Positions 35,501-48,087 of a stretch of DNA of 64,000 bases are shown here, piece after piece. Position 1 is the first letter of the stretch, and each line of letters begins with the position of its first letter. A model generated the notes under the pieces. The model had not been told where the DNA came from. It worked only from the letters and a program-made list of their open reading frames with translations, and did no database searches. The position numbers and the translations under genes are program-made. This DNA is from Nicotiana tabacum (taxonomy: Eukaryota; Streptophyta; Magnoliopsida; Solanales; Solanaceae): positions 65,826,697-65,890,696 of the forward strand of contig NC_134089.1 in the NCBI RefSeq assembly GCF_000715075.1, written 5' to 3'.

Positions 35501-35666
35501 GTATGACAAAGAACCCGATTCATCATAAGAGAACTAAGCACATAGATGTCAGACACCATTTTTTAAGGGATAACTATGAGAAATGACTGATCACTATAGA
35601 ATTTTGTGCTATGATAAGCAAATTATTGACATCTTTACAAAAGCACTGAGTAAAGAAAGCTTTTAA
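32560..35666 (+). pseudogene. Copia pol: protease, integrase, RT, RNase H (broken)
   Basis: Protease: WYMDSGCSKHMTG, the copia D-S-G site. Then gag-pre-integrase (LLWHKRLGHASLSQLNKL). Integrase: HMDLSGP (Asp), YDHGTEFEN (Asp) and PQQNGVVERKN (Glu), so the triad is present. About 15 residues seem to be missing in frame after LEDMAR, where the family usually has a segment ending FWAEAVNTA. A TAG at 33269-33271 replaces a likely Trp. RT: WVFRNKLDEDGTVTRNKARL, DYDETFAPVSRLEAIR and QMDVKNAFLN; the catalytic motif at 34767-34778 reads YVDN instead of YVDD. RNase H: YRGMIGLLLHLTASRPDI, YADVDYACFLVDRKSTSG and HHFLRDNYE. More stops and shifts occur near 32669, 33688, 34015, 34742 and 35340. The frame ends DIFTKALSKESF at TAA 35664-35666. 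Confidence 0.93.
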
Positions 35667-36313
35667 AGGATCATGTTAGAACTAGGGATGATTGAGATCA
35701 CCTAATGGAACCTGTTCAGAATGCACAATGAAAAAAAATTTGGTTAGGAAATGTGGAACTTGTGTAAATATCAAGATTGATCTTTGCTCAGTCTCATACT
35801 GTAAATAGTATACTCCTGTGCCATGTGTTGATATGACTCACTGATCTCTAACAAAATTTTCTCTATTTTGGCAAATTGAGGCATGATCAAGAGGATTCCT
35901 AGTGAAGAACCTGGTTCATCAGTACTGGTTCATCTGAATAACGAGGTATGTTTTCTACACTCTACACAATTAAAAATATTAATATTTAATTCATGAGAAA
36001 AGTCCTACCTATGTTCAAAAACTTCAAAAAACCTATCCTTTTAAGTTTGAACTAGTTCCGTTTTAACTAGATTCCTCACCATATTAAAATGCTTAGATTT
36101 TAGGGAAGCTTAACCGCCCTTTCAACCTGAAATTTCAGGGTGATTAGACTTCTATTTGACTACAAAAAGTTTTCGTTATATATTAATTACCCTCTCCCTT
36201 TAAAATCCATCATCATCACCACTGCCACTCTCATAATTTTCAAAAATCGTCACAAATTCTCTGTCTTCTCCTCTCTTCTCTTCCAAAATTTTAAACCTTC
36301 CACTTTTGAGAGA

Positions 36314-38406
36314 ATGACAAACCCTCAAGACAACCCAGACATACCTACTCCATCCGATTTCTCCACTACTCCTCAACCCAGCATAACCCCTCAACCTAGA
36401 AGAAGGCGAGTAAAGATGCTTGCTCGAAAAACTATGGCTACAGGTGTGATTTCCAAGAAATTAAATGCACAATTAAAGGTTAATCAAGCCCAAGATTCTC
36501 AAAATTATGATGATTCCGTCCAGCCTGCGAGTGAGGGGGAAGGAACTGGGTCTTCCGATTCTAAGCAGGTAACTTCTGTGCCAAATCCCTCTATTGAGGT
36601 AATTTCTAATCTGACTAAAAATTTGGAAAATCGATTTGTTTTGGTTGGGTCTGTTGTGGATGTGGAAACGCCTGAGTCAAGAAGGAGAGGGGGTAAAAAT
36701 AAAAGAGAAAAAGAGCGAGGGTATGCGTAGTGATGTGAGGGGAAAAGGGAAAAAAGTGGCTGATTCTTCACCCACCTCTGAAATGGTTAGAATGGCTATA
36801 TGTGGAGCTGAACCAGAAAAGGTGGTAGAAAGTAGTAAGAAAATAGGGGGAAGTGGTTCAGGGAAAGCTGCTGAAGGGCTAGTAAATCTCAGTACGCATA
36901 CAGATGAACCTGGTTCATCTATTGAGGAAACCCTAGCAGATCTTCTGAAGAAGGTTGGTGCCAGCTATAACCCCAAGAAAAGGAGAACTCCAACACCAAA
37001 AACTCCTAGCATTGCAAAAACCACCAAGAAAAGGAAGGCTGCTTCTCCGACAATTACTGATTTTTCTTTACCAAAAAGAAGGGCCACAAGAAGTAAGTTA
37101 AAGCAGAGTGAGGAAGAGTTGCAGAAAGCTATGGAAGAAAGTAAGAAGAAAAGAATGGACAAAGGGAAAGTAAAGGTGGCAGAGCTTGTTGAGTCTGTTG
37201 ATGTGGATGAGATGGACCCGGTCCATCAGGGTAAACATGTGACTGTGGAGGTGGAGGTTCAGACCCCTAAGCCCAAGAAGACCAAGACTTCCTCAAAGAA
37301 GTCTTCATTGTATCCAAGTCTGCTGAACCTTCTACTTTGGCTAAAAGGACAAGATCTGCTGTGAAAGCCAAACAAGTTAAGATTACTGAGGAGGAAGATT
37401 GGAGTGGTGAAGAAGAGGATGAATCCGATAATGAACAAGATAAGCTGGCCAAGTTTGGCAAATAAACCATCTTGACGAGTAGACTTTTGAAGGACTTGAA
37501 GGAACCAGAGATGGTTCTACTGGTTGACGCGCTAGAGGTTCAGGGGTGGAAAGACATAGTCCTTCAGTTAGATGGCAGGCTGGCTAGAAATGAGATAATT
37601 GAGTTTACGGCCAATGCAGAGGTCAATGATGGAAGAGTTACCATCCAGGTGAAAGGGGTTCAAGTGTCTTTTGATGCAAAAGAGCTGGGTGAAATCCTTG
37701 GTATTCCGTCTGAAGATTATGATGACTACACTAGGCAAAAATGGCCAAGTCTGGACTCCTTTACTACTGCCCTAGCCATTACTATGAAGTTTTGTGATAA
37801 CACAGAAGTAAATGAGGCCAAGGTTGTGTATAAGAGTGAAATAAAGCCATCCCACAAAGTACTGTTTGAGTTTGTCAACAAGTGTATGCTGCCTAGGTAG
37901 GAAAGAAGGCACATTGCCAACTACATGGACTTGGTTTTGATGGAGTTTCTGGAAAGTGGGCGGCAGATCAACTGGTCCTGGGTTTATGATCAAGCTACTT
38001 GATCGGGTTATTAATGGTTCCAATGCCTTCTTATGGTTTCATTTTCATTACTGTTCTTGCCCGTTGTAAGGTGCCACTGAAGAATTGAGAGATGGCCATA
38101 AGCAAAGACCATTTTGGAATCAATACTCTGATTGCTTGTGATTATAAGGTCACTGCCATTCCCAATGAACCTGGTTCATCTAAAAAGACACCTATCAATA
38201 GCAAGGTCAGAGCTCTATTACAGGAGAGTGGGGCAAAGGATGCTGAGATAGTAAGGCTGAAGACTCATTTGGCAAAGGTAGAATCTGAGAGAGATGCTCT
38301 CAGAATTGAGCTCACAAAGGAAAATGAGAAGAATGATGGAATTCTTCAAGACATGTTGCACCTTCTCCAAGCCAAAACCCAACCCTCCAGTTCTTCCAAG
38401 CCTTAA
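36314..38406 (+). pseudogene. Copia extra ORF in env position (broken; putative plant transposon protein)
   Basis: Downstream of pol, where Sireviruses may carry an env-like gene. ATG 36314 opens a Pro/Ser-rich, then Arg-rich segment. Frame changes near 36700, 37310 and later are required. The middle is Lys-rich with several basic clusters (KRRATRSKLK, PKKRRTPTPK) that look like nuclear signals rather than a membrane protein. A folded-looking core at 37472-37900 contains GVQVSFDAKELGEILGIPSE. The last readable part (38092-38406) is a Glu/Lys coiled coil after NEPGSS. I see no convincing signal peptide or transmembrane helix, so env is a positional label only. The core resembles the ORF downstream of pol in the Athila element at 56935-57909. 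Confidence 0.65.
36902..36920. repeat. 19-bp perfect palindrome, recurring word in the copia element
   Basis: AGATGAACC-T-GGTTCATCT is perfectly self-complementary around a central T. Shorter forms occur at 35907-35917 (GAACCTGGTTC) and 38165-38179 (ATGAACCTGGTTCAT), with a centre variant at 32010-32020 (GAACCAGGTTC). In the downstream ORF frames they read DEPGSS or NEPGSS. Confidence 0.8.
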
Positions 38407-38876
38407 TTTCGTAAACCTTATTTTCTTGAACCTTGCCTAGACCTTCCAGTGACCCAGATTAGGGATTTTTCTTTTTGTTGCTCATGTTTTAACTGTTTTG
38501 TTTCTTTTTGTGGATTGTGGCAGAATCATATTCTCTATCAATGAAGTAGCTGCTTTTGCTCTTGTTGACTTTTTCTCTTTCCTTGATAGTTTGAATGTAT
38601 AGTTGATTACTGATGATTAATCCATGAATGCATTTGCAGTTTCTCCAGTGGCCATGAGTAATTTTTAAAAATATGGGAATCACACATTATTTATGCAACT
38701 TTTCGATGATGCCAAAAGGGGGAAAAGATATTGTGCTTTATATTGTGAATAGTGATGTTTATAACCTAATGAACCTGGTCATTGATGATAAGTGAGAAAA
38801 ATTTCTAACATTGCATTGATGTTGAGCTGAGTTCTGGCAGGGCCTAAGTGTATGAAAAGCACAGAGTTTGTCATCA
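38407..38876 (+). other. Copia 3' untranslated region
   Basis: Between the extra ORF and the polypurine tract. It contains GCCAAAAGGGGGAAAAG (a second purine tract near 38710) and another partial GAACCTGGTC word at 38771. No coding potential. Confidence 0.6.
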
Positions 38877-38892
38877 TCAAAAAAGGGGAATT
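38877..38892 (+). promoter_or_regulatory. Copia polypurine tract
   Basis: CAAAAAAGGGGAATT ends directly before the 3' LTR start TGTGGGCC. Typical Sirevirus-like A-then-G tract. Confidence 0.75.
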
Positions 38893-39780
38893 TGTGGGCC
38901 AAATAAAGGTTAGCTTTGAAGACTGACAAAGGAACTCAGACATGAACCATATCCATCATAGTAGAGCACAGATACAGATAGATTTAAGCATGTGAGATGC
39001 ACGTGAAAGAGATAAACCTAACTTGCCAGAAGAAATATCTCCTGATCCTGATCGAAAAGGTTGTATATTGGATAAGGAGAAGGACTCCTTACTAAAAGAG
39101 AACACGGGTTAAGAAAGGGAAGAAGTTAGAGGTTGAGATCAACTAGAACTCTTTCACCAAGGAAGAGTAGCATCAGAATTCTAGTCAATCTCTATTTACT
39201 AACTCTTTGAATATCAGTGTTGTTCTCTTTTATAGGTAATGCACATAAGCAGAAGTTAAACGTGAATTGAGAGCAAAATAGCAAGGCAATTTTGCAAGCA
39301 GTTCGTGTGTGATTCAAGTGTGCAAACCTGAAGCTACTTGAACCAGTTCCAAGCGTCTGTCTTTTATTCTAGTTCAATTGTAGTAGGTGATTTTATATTA
39401 TACCTTTCAGCTTTATCTAGAGGCAATTGTAATAGGTACTCAGAGTAGTTGTCGCAACAGTTGAGGTTGTGTGCTACAACGGGATTAGAGTTAGTCCTAG
39501 GTTTACAAAAAACTTTTTGTAAATGCAGTTTTTGGCTCAGTGATTTTAGTGGAGAGTTTGAGAAAATCCTACTGGAAAGTAGGTCGTGATTTTTTCACCT
39601 TTTGAGCCAGGTATTTTTTACTTAAAATACTTGTGTTCTTTACTTTTCGCATTTACTATTTCTGCAATAGTAGGTTAAGGAACACTTAGAAGAATCAGGT
39701 CCTTTCATAAACAGTTTAAGAGAAAAATTGGTCACCACACAAATCACCCCTATGGTGTGGTATTGAAGTATAAAACATCA
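38893..39780 (+). repeat. Copia element 3' LTR (888 bp)
   Basis: Starts TGTGGGCCAAATAAAGG and ends TATAAAACATCA, followed by target duplication GAAAG (39781-39785). The TATA box seen in the 5' LTR is mutated, and one short block is deleted. Confidence 0.93.
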
Positions 39781-39785
39781 GAAAG

Positions 39786-41297
39786 TGACAACAGGAATAA
39801 GTACGTCATTGAGCCAAGACAAGAGCATTGTATTCATAGCTTATTAAATGATCTTGGTTATCAAAATTTTAAGAACATCGCATAATTTATGCCTTCTGGT
39901 TTCCACAAGAAATTGGGAGGCTTTCGACATCAACCAAACCCAGGAGCAACTAATATATATTTTCCTTCTTTTCCATCTTTCTTTTTAAATTTCTTTTAAA
40001 TGGTTGTGGTAACTTATTTTGAAGTTCAAATTGGTGCATTAGTTTAAGTTAAGATTGCTATCATAATTAAAGACATTGAAACAAGAATAAACAACCAACA
40101 AGCTAGGAAGCTTGAAGGAGGCCAGCGATATCTTTTTTAAACCATAGTGTCCATACTAACTTGCTCGTACCGTAACTATTTTATTAAATTATTTGCTATG
40201 TTCCACAAGTAAACTACCGAGCAGATAAAAAGAAATACTTAGTATTTTTTTTATTCTCTAATGGAATTTAAATCACAACCTTTCATTATTTTCATCCATT
40301 TCATTGAAATTTGAATGATGCGATATCTTAATGCTTTTACGCCCCAACTACCACATTACATTACATGATCAAAGCGGAAAAAAAGACAAAATCTTTGGTA
40401 ATTTCTGATGACTAAAAAGGTGTAAGAATTCAATTCACTAAAGATGTATCAAACATGGGAATTTTATACGTGGATTATACTTATTCATGGTCAATTTGGT
40501 CACAATTGGAATTAAATAGTTGAAAGTTTAAGTCATCTTAGACTACTTTAATATTCAAAATCATCCGTAAAGACAAAAGGAAAAAAGAGGTACGATGTTT
40601 TGCGGGAGGGGAGATGAAGGAAAACTAGGAGAAGATTTCACACTATATATGTAGCAGCTGAACATTAAACAAGAAAATAAAAAGAAATGAAATATTAATT
40701 TTAAAGTAGGAATTTCATTTTTTGGCAGGCGGCCAAAAATAAAAATAGGCGGTGGCCCAAATATATGAAATATATAATCTGGTTATGTATATGATATGTA
40801 TATTTAATATATACTAGTCTCTATGTCACGTGCCTCCCACGTGTAGCCCCTACTACGATTATCAAATTTATATGAAGATAATAAACTTTTAACACAAGAC
40901 ATAATTTAAAAGTATTTATTTAACTTATAAGTAAAAATAAAAGCATATATATAAATAGTGCAAATTCAGTGTTTTGATAATTTTATTTGTTTTGATCATA
41001 TACATTTTTAAGTTACTACTTATATTAAAATCGGTAGGAGACATCAACTTGATAACAATATTATCTAGGAACTTTGTCCCTGATAAATAGCGTGATAATT
41101 TAGTTGCATTCTCCAAAAAAATAATGTTTCGGCATGTAGTTTAATAGATAACAAACACTGGCGGTAAAAATGCTATGCTAAATGTGAAAGAGTTCGATTT
41201 GAGTTCTAATAAATTTGGAGTGTTCAGGGCCGAGCTTTTCCTTCTTGTATCTCTCAAACATTTGCTCGTGTAGAAAAGAAGCACATTATTAAAAAAT
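39786..41297. other. AT-rich intergenic stretch, no gene seen
   Basis: No open frame with motifs. Two CACGTG (G-box) hexamers stand 11 bp apart at 40827-40832 and 40838-40843, but no gene follows. Probably old non-coding or decayed sequence. Confidence 0.6.
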
Positions 41298-41299
41298 TA

Positions 41300-41562
41300 C
41301 TCCCTCCGGTTCACAATAAGTGTCCAATTTGCTTTTAACACGCCCATTAAGAAAATACTAAATTTTATACAAAAATACCTACTATGACTAAACTACCCTT
41401 AATTAAACATTTAATGTGAGGAGTAAGAAAACTTTTTAGGGATATGTACATATGGGTTATTTTGTAAAAACAAATTGAATTCTTTCTTGATTACATAACT
41501 GAACACTTATTTTGAACCAAAATAAAAAAACAAATTGGACACTTATTGTGAACCGGAGGGAG
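41300..41562. mobile_element. Stowaway MITE (263 bp)
   Basis: Perfect 32-bp terminal inverted repeats beginning CTCCCTCCGGTTCACAATAA, flanked on both sides by TA (41298-41299 and 41563-41564). The CTCCCTCC ends and TA duplication are diagnostic of Stowaway, a non-autonomous Tc1/mariner relative. No coding capacity. Confidence 0.93.
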
Positions 41563-42299
41563 TAACCAAAACAATTCTCATGTTTTTCTAGTCTTTGAGA
41601 TCGAGGAATGGCCTGCATAACTTAGACGAAATGTCCACTCAAGGACGGATGTGACTGAATCAAGTAATTTAGATACAGAACATGAATTTATATATAAAAA
41701 GTTATTAAAATTGCAATACATAGAAGATTTGATTCCATAATTTTGAAAATATAGTGAGTCCGTTGAATTTAATTATAAATTCACCTTTGTCTTTAATAAT
41801 CGCGCAACATCAAATCTGTAATCTGTATACTTCATTATTATGCATGTGTTTATATAAAGTTATAACTACTTGATGTGTCATGGAAATTAATATTCATACT
41901 CACCAACAATGTCATATATTCATAAAGCTTTAGAAAAGTTCATGGGAGAGCAATTACATGAATTTTCATATATTTATATGTTTATGCGAATCCGAGTTTT
42001 CGGCTAGTGAAAAAATATCTTACAGTTATGGTAGTGGTAGATATTTATACTCAGCCGTTATGGGAGATGATAAGTCACATATTGTATGTGTGGCAAGTCA
42101 CAGATTGTAAATGTGGCAAGTCATAGATTATCTTCAAGCATGAATCAAATTGTATGTGTTCCAATTTCCAATAAGCAAATTTTATTGTTGGAGGATCCTA
42201 GTTTTTTAAGAATTCAGAGTTTAAGTGTAATGGCACTTCCAATAAAATTAATGTTGAGAAACACTAAAGTTAATTGGAGGGTCCTAGTATTCTAGAACC

Positions 42300-42775
42300 A
42301 CCCTTCATTAAATGTTGTACCATACTTCTTTAGGTTTAAAATAAGTAATTTTTTTGGTTGTTTTCACATATATTAAAAAATTTATCTTTTAATATTAATT
42401 AGTAATGAAATTGACTATATTAACCTTTACTATCTCTTCACATAAACATTCCTAACACATACTCCAACATTAATTACTCCAAGGGTAATGTAGGAAAAAA
42501 ATAATTAATTCGTTCTTGAAATCTGAAAAAATCACTCATTTTGGACCACAAGAAAAAAGCCAAAAAATCACGTGTTTTGGACCGGAGGGAGTAGTTATAG
42601 TAGTACTTACTTCTCTTCTCAAATGTGAGGAGTAAATGACTTTTTTGGGATACGTACATAAGGGTAATTTTGGAAAAATATATTGAATTTATTCTTGATT
42701 ATATAAATGGACACTTATTTTGGACTAAAATAAAAAAGCAAATTGATCACTTTTTGTGGACCGGAGGAAATATTA
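42300..42775. mobile_element. Decayed Stowaway-related MITE copies
   Basis: GGACCGGAGGGAGTA at about 42578-42592 is a Stowaway right end facing a weaker, degenerate left end near 42325 (TTTAAAATAAGTAA). Adjacent sequence 42622-42773 matches the right half of the MITE at 41300 (GTGAGGAGTAA, GGACACTTATTTTGGAC, GTGGACCGGAGGA), so a second copy is truncated beside it. Boundaries are approximate. Confidence 0.6.
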
Positions 42776-44978
42776 TTTATTTTGATTAACAATTTTTGTG
42801 AAATGTATAATGTCGGTCTGTACACCATGCACATGAAAAAGAACAAAGATAAGTCTTATTATAATTTGAACGTGTACTTAATCCGTATCACCTTTATTTG
42901 AACTGCACAATATCAATTTTTATTCTCTCATTATATGTACTTCTACACATTTATTTATGATTAAAGTGCCCTTGATATTTGATGTGAATTCTTACCTTAA
43001 GGGTAGATGAAAATAAAACACTGCTACAAAGAAGCTTAATCATCCTCCAACTATTTTTCTTCTGTCCTAATTTTATGCGTTGACCACAAAGTATTAATTA
43101 TAATTTTTTCCTACCAAATTTTCTTTGAAACTTTTAAAGAATATAAGTTGATTCCATTTTTAATAGCCATTCTTTTCCCAAGTAGGTTAGATTCTTTACG
43201 GATCTCTATGTAAAGTATTCATATCACAACTTAACTTAAATTGCCTTTGTACAATTCTAATGAAATAACGCATTTTTATTAAAAGTTAATTGTCTGTAAT
43301 TTTATTCCATGTGTTACAAATGCATATTCCAACTCAAATTTATATTGTTTTTCCAATTCAACTTAAATAATGAAAATCATAAAAGTTAATGTGATTATAG
43401 TTTTATCCAACATAAAATGTTCTTATACTAATAATAAAAAAAGTGATAGAAAATCAATCAAAAAAAGTGATTAAAAAAAATCAATCAACACATAGTAGCT
43501 TCATTGACCCTTGAGAAATACCCTTGGTTAGAAAATTTTTACTCTTTTAAAACAAATTCTAGAAAGGATCACCCAAACATACTTTTGGTCCAAAACTCAA
43601 AAGGCATGCAAAAGCATTGTCTGGGAAATTTCATGCCCGAACCTATGTAAAGGCATGCAAAACTTTGCATTGTATTCTTGGGTCAATCTATAGAAAATAA
43701 GAAAACCAGAAAGAATTATGTAATGTTTTACATTATCTATGCAATTAAGCTATTAAATTGAACCCAGCTGGTATTCCAAAAAAGTAACATAAACATGAAA
43801 ACGTTATATCATTTAACACTTTTAAAAAAAAATACTACAAACCAAAATCAAATCACATTAGAAAAACTAAGAAATTCATCAATTAAAGAAATAAAGGACG
43901 GAATAAAGGGACACTACAAGCTGTAAATGTGGTAAGGTACACAAGCAAATATGAAGACAATTACGTATTACTTGACGATATACAATTTGCAGGGAGATCA
44001 GGATCGATGCTTTGCACCTTATGATTAAAATAACATATAAAGATTGTCTGCCCTTTATATAGTGGAAAGAGATATATCTGTATTGTTCTTAATCATGTGG
44101 AATTGGTATGGGTTTGCAACTTAAGTAGGACACGAATTGATTGGTATTAGAATTACACGCAAATCAAAAAAAGATTTTGAGTCTAATATTTCTGTCCAAC
44201 ATATATATAAAAGTCAACTAAACTTTTAGGGACAGACGGAAAGTAATTATACTAATAAAATTCCTAAAGGTAATAATGTAGGATTGCTAACGCGTAGTAT
44301 TATGTCCTAAAATTAATAGGATTATAAGGCTAATATCTAGAATTTCGGTTATATCCTTTTATTATGAGTTATTATGCTTAATATTATAAGGTTATTTTTG
44401 TAAACCGACATTGTATTCATGCTTTTATAATAATAAATATAATATTTTTGAGAACATTCAAATAATTGTTCATGATGAATTTTTCTTTTTCACAAACTTA
44501 TATTTATTAAATTATATATACATCGCCGGTTGTTATTGATTTGGGTGGTCCAAAAATATAATTATCCCTTTAAAGTAAATGGATTGTGTTATAACACATA
44601 GTTTAAATCAAAATCAAATTGATTGAAACAAAATTAGAAGAGACATTTCTTTTAAATCAAATAGGAGGTTTCATCCATTCGCACTTATGCTCTATTATGC
44701 TTTAGAACGCCACATGGATTATGCAGAGAGATTATATTTTTATTGAATTTTTACATACCTATACATTATTGGAAACTTATTTATTAAAATTGTCCTAGTT
44801 TTGTATATTACCACCCTAACAAAGAATTAATTACAAATTATATACAATCTATTATTAGTGCCTTGAATTAGGGGATTTAGTTACATCATTTTTCTTTTTT
44901 CTGTCCACTCCTCTTTCAGTACATCTTCCCTTCCAAGTTTTGTTTTTTTTTAAAGTTATAACTTAATGGTACCCAACT
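42776..44978. other. AT-rich intergenic stretch, no gene seen
   Basis: About 2.2 kb with no substantial open frame, RNA gene or repeat ends that I can recognise. Confidence 0.6.
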
Positions 44979-45607
44979 AAGGTTGTATTGTGGTCCGGGC
45001 CCGGCCCGGGACCGCGGGCCAAACGGACCAAACGAGCCGGATCAAGCGGGCCCGGTCTTTAGTGGTGCATAAGCCCGTAGCGGGACGGTCCAACCCAAAT
45101 AGCCCGTGAGCCCGGGACCGGCAGACAGGCCTGGGCCGGTTCAACCGGGCCCAACGGGCTCTAACGGCTATTTTTTTTTTAAAAATGACCAACGGTCAAA
45201 TTTTTAAAATCTAGCCGTTGACCATCAAAATTCAACCGTTTGGCACTTTAAAAAATAGCCATTCGGCCCCCAAACTTTGTTTCAACCCCAAACTTTTTAT
45301 AATTACACTTTTTCCCAATTCTCAACTATAAATACCCCCCATTCTTTCATTTTTACTCACAAATTCATCAATCTCTCTCTAATTTTCTTCTATAATTGCT
45401 TACTTTATTATTGCAATTTGGTGAAAAATTGTGAAGTTGATGAATTGAAGTATTCAAGTCTTCAAATCTTCAACGATATTCAATTTTCAAGAAGTTGTTC
45501 GTCAATTCGATAAACTCGTTCCAACTCTTAAGTTTTAATATTATAGTTTTGTTAGTTTTATTTAGTATAATTATAATTAATATGACATTTTCTTTGAATT
45601 TTTTTTT

Positions 45608-48087
45608 GGTGGTAACGGTAAAGGAAAATCTAAAATTGATGAATCTAGTAGCCAAGCTACTACTCTTCCCCCGGCTCCCCGACCCAGACCTATTACCCGT
45701 CCTCCTCCACCTGTTATTCTTGATAGTGATAACCCTTGTTTTTAATTTTCCGATAGTCAATTTTGCCATGATGTTGCACCAGGTCAACAATTAAATAAAG
45801 AAGTTATGAATGCTCTTTATCCTAATGAAACTATCTTTGAAAATGATGAGAAAAATGATGATTTAGATGAAACGCATCCGGATTTAGATGATACACCTAC
45901 TAGTCCTGTTAAAAACCCAAATGATGTCCCGCCTGACCCTCCTGTAGCAATCCCTACTTTTAATAGACAACCTGCTAAATGGCCTGAAACATCTCTTGTT
46001 TGATACTTTTTTACTCAACTAAGAGAACAAAATAAGGCTAAGTGTAAAACTTGTGGGTCTCAACTAGTTCATAAATTTACCGGAGACCGTAGCGGTACAG
46101 GTAGTTTGACTAGACACATATTGAAACACCCAGAGATAAAGCTAGATTTTTACAAATGAAAGCTGCGCAAGAGGGGACAAGTGTAGATACTACGGTTAAC
46201 CCTAGTACAGGTTCAAATCTAGTTCAACCGGGAATTAACACTGTTACCGGTGGCATTTTATATTATGATCCAAATAAAAATCGTGAAAAATTGGCAAAAA
46301 TGGTTACTGTTATGTGCTTACCCTATAGTTTTCCTTCTAACCCTCATTTTGTGCATTATATTAGAAGAGTTTTTAATCCTACTTATAAAAGATGGCCTCG
46401 CGCAACTGTAAAGAGCGATATTTATAAATATAAACATGAATATGAACAATATTTGCGCTATTTATTTACTCATATAGATTGTCGCATTGCTATTATTACT
46501 GATATTGGTAGAAGTGGTAATGACTGTGATTATCTAACTGTTACAAGTCATTGGATAAATGAGGAGTGGATAATGCAAAAGTGCATTATTTCTTATAGAA
46601 TAATTAATTCACGCCACACATGTAAGTTCATAGCTAACACAGTTGCAGATATTTGTAGATATTTTTGCATTAAAGATAAAATTATGTCGGTTTCAATGGA
46701 TAATGCTTCTAGTAACACAAACGCTATAGCATTGCTTACAACTACACTAAATGCTGCATTTAGTAATATTTTTCATGTTAGATGTATTTGTCATATTTAC
46801 CATTTAATCGTCGGTGCTGGTATGAAAGTTTTAAATGTAGAAATTGAAAAGGTTAAAATGGCTCTTAATTGGCTTTTTTATTCAAACCGTAGAAGTAGAC
46901 TTAGAGACTATTTTAAAAAATGTGATGAATTTGGTCTTAGAGAAAGAAAGGTTCCTAAACCTTGTCCAACTAGATGGAATTACATGTATGAAAGTTTAGT
47001 TGTTGCATATGAATATAGGAACCCAATAAGTGCAACATATAATGCTCGTGTAGGTGATGGTGATGATGATGATGATGAGCACCTTACAAATCAAGATTGG
47101 AGTAATGTTAAAATGCTTGTAGACTTTTTAGAACAATTTCATATTGCTACAAATGAATTATCTGGCCAATATTATCCTACTATTTCTAACTGTTTAGTTT
47201 ATATTGCAGCACTTGTACATTTATTTACTCAATTTTCAGAGGGTAGAGTAATTTATCAAGAAGCTATTAATTCTATGAAAGCTAAGTTTAAAAAATATTT
47301 TTTTCCTATCCCCCTATTTTTGGTGTTGCTGCATTGTTAAATCCTACAATGAAATTAGGAGGTCCTCACTTTTGGTATTCAAAAATTTATAACGCTTTAT
47401 CACTTTCAGCTGAGGAATTTGCTACACTTGGAGATGCAAAAGCCTCAATTAAAATAAATGCTCAAACAATTTATAATGCTTATCAACGTGCCTTAGATCA
47501 AGCTAGACCAAATGTTCCAACTCCTACTTCGTCTAGTTCGCAAACATCTAAAAAACTGTGGGCCTAAAAGCCCTTAGTTCTTGGACGGAGTTCAGGGGTT
47601 CTCAAGGTGATAATTTTGGTGATAGTTCACAACTAAATGAGCTTCAAGTTTATTTGTCGCAGGGACTTGAATCAGAGAATCCCGACGGCTCCTTCGATGT
47701 TTTGGAATGGTGGAAGGACAAACAAAAACACTATCCAGTTCTTTCAAGGATGGCTCGAGATATTTTAAGTGTTCAAGCTTCAACAGTGGCATCAGAGAGT
47801 GCATTCGGTCAAGCGAGACTTCAAATCGGTGATCATAGAGCATCTATGAGGAGAGCTTGGAAAAATCAGTACTCTTTAGAGATTGGATCCGTTCGGAAAG
47901 AAGAAATTTTGGACTTGCAGAATCACAACCGGAGATAGATGAAGCTTATGAAGAAATGCTAGCGGAACTTGCGCAGGATGCTGCTTCGCCCGGAAGCGAT
48001 GTTGAACAAGCTTCTTTCCCACTACCACCAACGAAAATTCCTCCGGACCTTGAAGAATTTATGAGATTTGTTAGAGATAATACATAG
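45608..48087 (+). pseudogene. hAT transposase with BED finger and hATC domain (broken)
   Basis: Cut-and-paste transposase. A Gly/Lys- then Pro-rich N-terminal segment is readable from about 45608 with a TAA near 45743. An acidic stretch (45806-46000) leads to a BED zinc finger at 46004-46150 (CKTCG, then GSLTRHILKHPE); TGA 46001-46003 replaces a likely Trp in its conserved aromatic position. A one-base shift near 46155 enters the long central frame 46156-47340, with IITDIGRSGNDCDYLTVTSH, MSVSMDNASSNTNA, CICHIYHLIV and CPTRWNYMYESL, all typical of hAT catalytic and insertion regions. The C-terminal hATC dimerisation segment is at 47640-47840: FDVLEWWKDKQKHYPVLSRM and TVASESAFGQARLQIGDHRA. Frames change again near 47335, 47560 and 47860, ending at TAG 48085-48087. 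Inactive. Confidence 0.9.

Larger units (their letters stand above)
29817..39780 (+). mobile_element. Sirevirus-type Ty1/copia retrotransposon, full length, decayed
   Basis: LTRs at 29817-30743 (927 bp) and 38893-39780 (888 bp), flanked by a perfect 5-bp target duplication GAAAG at 29812-29816 and 39781-39785. Internal order is gag, protease, integrase, RT, RNase H, then an extra ORF region before the polypurine tract. Integrase before RT is the copia order. The large gag with two knuckle regions and the extra ORF in the env position point to the Sirevirus (SIRE/Maximus) group. All coding parts carry stops and shifts. The LTRs have diverged more than those of Tat-C, so this is probably an older insertion. 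Confidence 0.95.

Noticed and set aside
35664..35666. Possible leaky stop at the end of copia pol, as in SIRE1
   Set aside because: The stop is TAA followed by AGGATC, without a CARYYA context, and the next ORF starts about 650 bp later.
36200..36394. Minus-strand frame across the start of the copia extra ORF
   Set aside because: Antisense shadow; the sense frame has the element's orientation and a clear ATG.
40827..40843. Two G-boxes suggesting a light- or stress-regulated promoter
   Set aside because: No gene or TATA box follows within reach; probably chance.
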